DNA of 64,000 nucleotides from assembly GCF_036226405.1 (NCBI RefSeq), contig NZ_CP108464.1:62001-126000 (forward strand), written 5' to 3'. Made by a program: the position numbers and the translations under genes. A model generated the notes under the pieces. That model did no database searches, had not been told where the DNA came from, and saw only the letters and a list, made by a program, of their open reading frames with translations. The DNA comes from Streptomyces sp. NBC_01260 (lineage in GTDB: Bacteria > Actinomycetota > Actinomycetes > Streptomycetales > Streptomycetaceae). Below are positions 63,706 to 64,000 of the stretch, piece by piece (position 1 is the first letter of the stretch; each line of letters starts with the position of its first letter).

Positions 63706-64000
63706 GTGACTCTCCTTGATGATGTGGCCGAGCGCGACGGCTGGCGGTGCTGGGTGTGCGACGAACCGGTCAATCCCGACATGTCGGTGAACGACCCGCG
63801 GGGGCCCAGCGTTGACAGCCGGACCGCCGACCGGAAGGCCAAGGTCGCCGAGCGGCTCGCGCACCGCGGGTGCAACACCCGCAAGGGCGCGGTCAAAGTG
63901 GTCATCGCCTGGCCGGACCGCCTGTACGTGGTCGACCCCGCGCCGCTGATCACCGTTGCCGAAAGGCTGGAGCGCAAGGGGGGCCGCGAGATGGTGGGCC
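63706..64000 (+). CDS. HNH-endonuclease-like protein, runs off the window
   Basis: From GTG 63706 the open frame reads TLLDDVAERDGWRCWVCDEP, VNPDMSVNDPRGPSVDSRTA, ERLAHRGCNTRKGAVKVVIA to the window end without a stop. CWVC and the later HRGCN are the zinc-ligand pairs of HNH-like nucleases in actinobacteria. It begins 11 bp outside the IS630 target duplication, so the insertion lies in its promoter or just upstream. Confidence 0.6.
   Translation, partial: MTLLDDVAERDGWRCWVCDEPVNPDMSVNDPRGPSVDSRTADRKAKVAERLAHRGCNTRKGAVKVVIAWPDRLYVVDPAPLITVAERLERKGGREMVG

Noticed and set aside
1..64000. CRISPR arrays, tRNA or rRNA genes
   Set aside because: No regularly spaced repeats, cloverleaf-like sequences with CCA ends, or rRNA signature stretches were seen by eye. 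A covariance search could still find a small RNA.

Overview
The window is high-GC actinobacterial DNA, almost certainly from a Streptomyces or close relative. The signs are GTG/TTG starts, ATGA/GTGA gene overlaps, WhiB and SigE-type regulators, DUF6415 and helicase-associated-domain fragments, and many actinobacterial insertion sequences. It reads as a mobile-element-rich accessory region, such as a chromosome arm or large plasmid, holding islands of intact genes among transposon scars. No rRNA, tRNA or CRISPR array was recognised.

Layout. 1-4.5 kb: a NarL-type two-component pair, then a TetR-controlled MFS exporter with matching operators. 4.6-7.1 kb: an IS5-family element nested inside an IS701-family element. 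7.2-12.2 kb: a nuclease-like gene, a companion gene, and a sigma factor/WhiB pair with small membrane proteins. 12.3-20.9 kb: a Tn7-like TnsA remnant, a FAD oxidoreductase, an IS1380 element, an AraC/GyrI regulator, a PhyH dioxygenase, a serine-recombinase scrap and a broken group II intron. 21.0-26.2 kb: a compact operon encoding a six-cysteine peptide, MauE, a TlpA-like thioredoxin, an ABC exporter and an S26 signal peptidase, with a divergent winged-helix regulator. This is the best candidate for an undescribed system.

26.2-36.9 kb: transposase scraps, an FKBP gene split by an IS5-type element, a secreted beta-helix/PDZ protein between two inverted IS6 ends, and a decayed Tn3 transposase. 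37.0-42.3 kb: D,D-carboxypeptidase, EEP phosphatase, OmpR-type regulator and sensor kinase, then a zinc-finger serine recombinase. 42.3-48.9 kb: GlxA and GNAT remnants, an HhH endonuclease with a LigD-type phosphoesterase, two envelope glycosyltransferases, and a SigE-family sigma with a membrane partner. 49-57.4 kb: fragments of CehA-like, SMC-like and GGDEF genes, an FMN reductase, an IS3 element, and an ISAzo13 element interrupted by a second, inverted copy of the first IS5 element. 57.5-64 kb: a frameshifted SMI1 protein, an SDR/TetR pair with matched operators, an IS630 element carrying a pRiA4b ORF-3 gene, and an HNH-like gene running off the end.

The 21-26 kb operon is read as a self-contained unit: precursor peptide, redox chemistry for disulfides, export and leader cleavage, with a strong hairpin after the peptide gene that could set a high peptide:enzyme ratio. 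Many frameshifts are present, mostly in mobile or accessory genes. They may be real decay or sequencing indels, and this should be settled before any of these genes is called dead.
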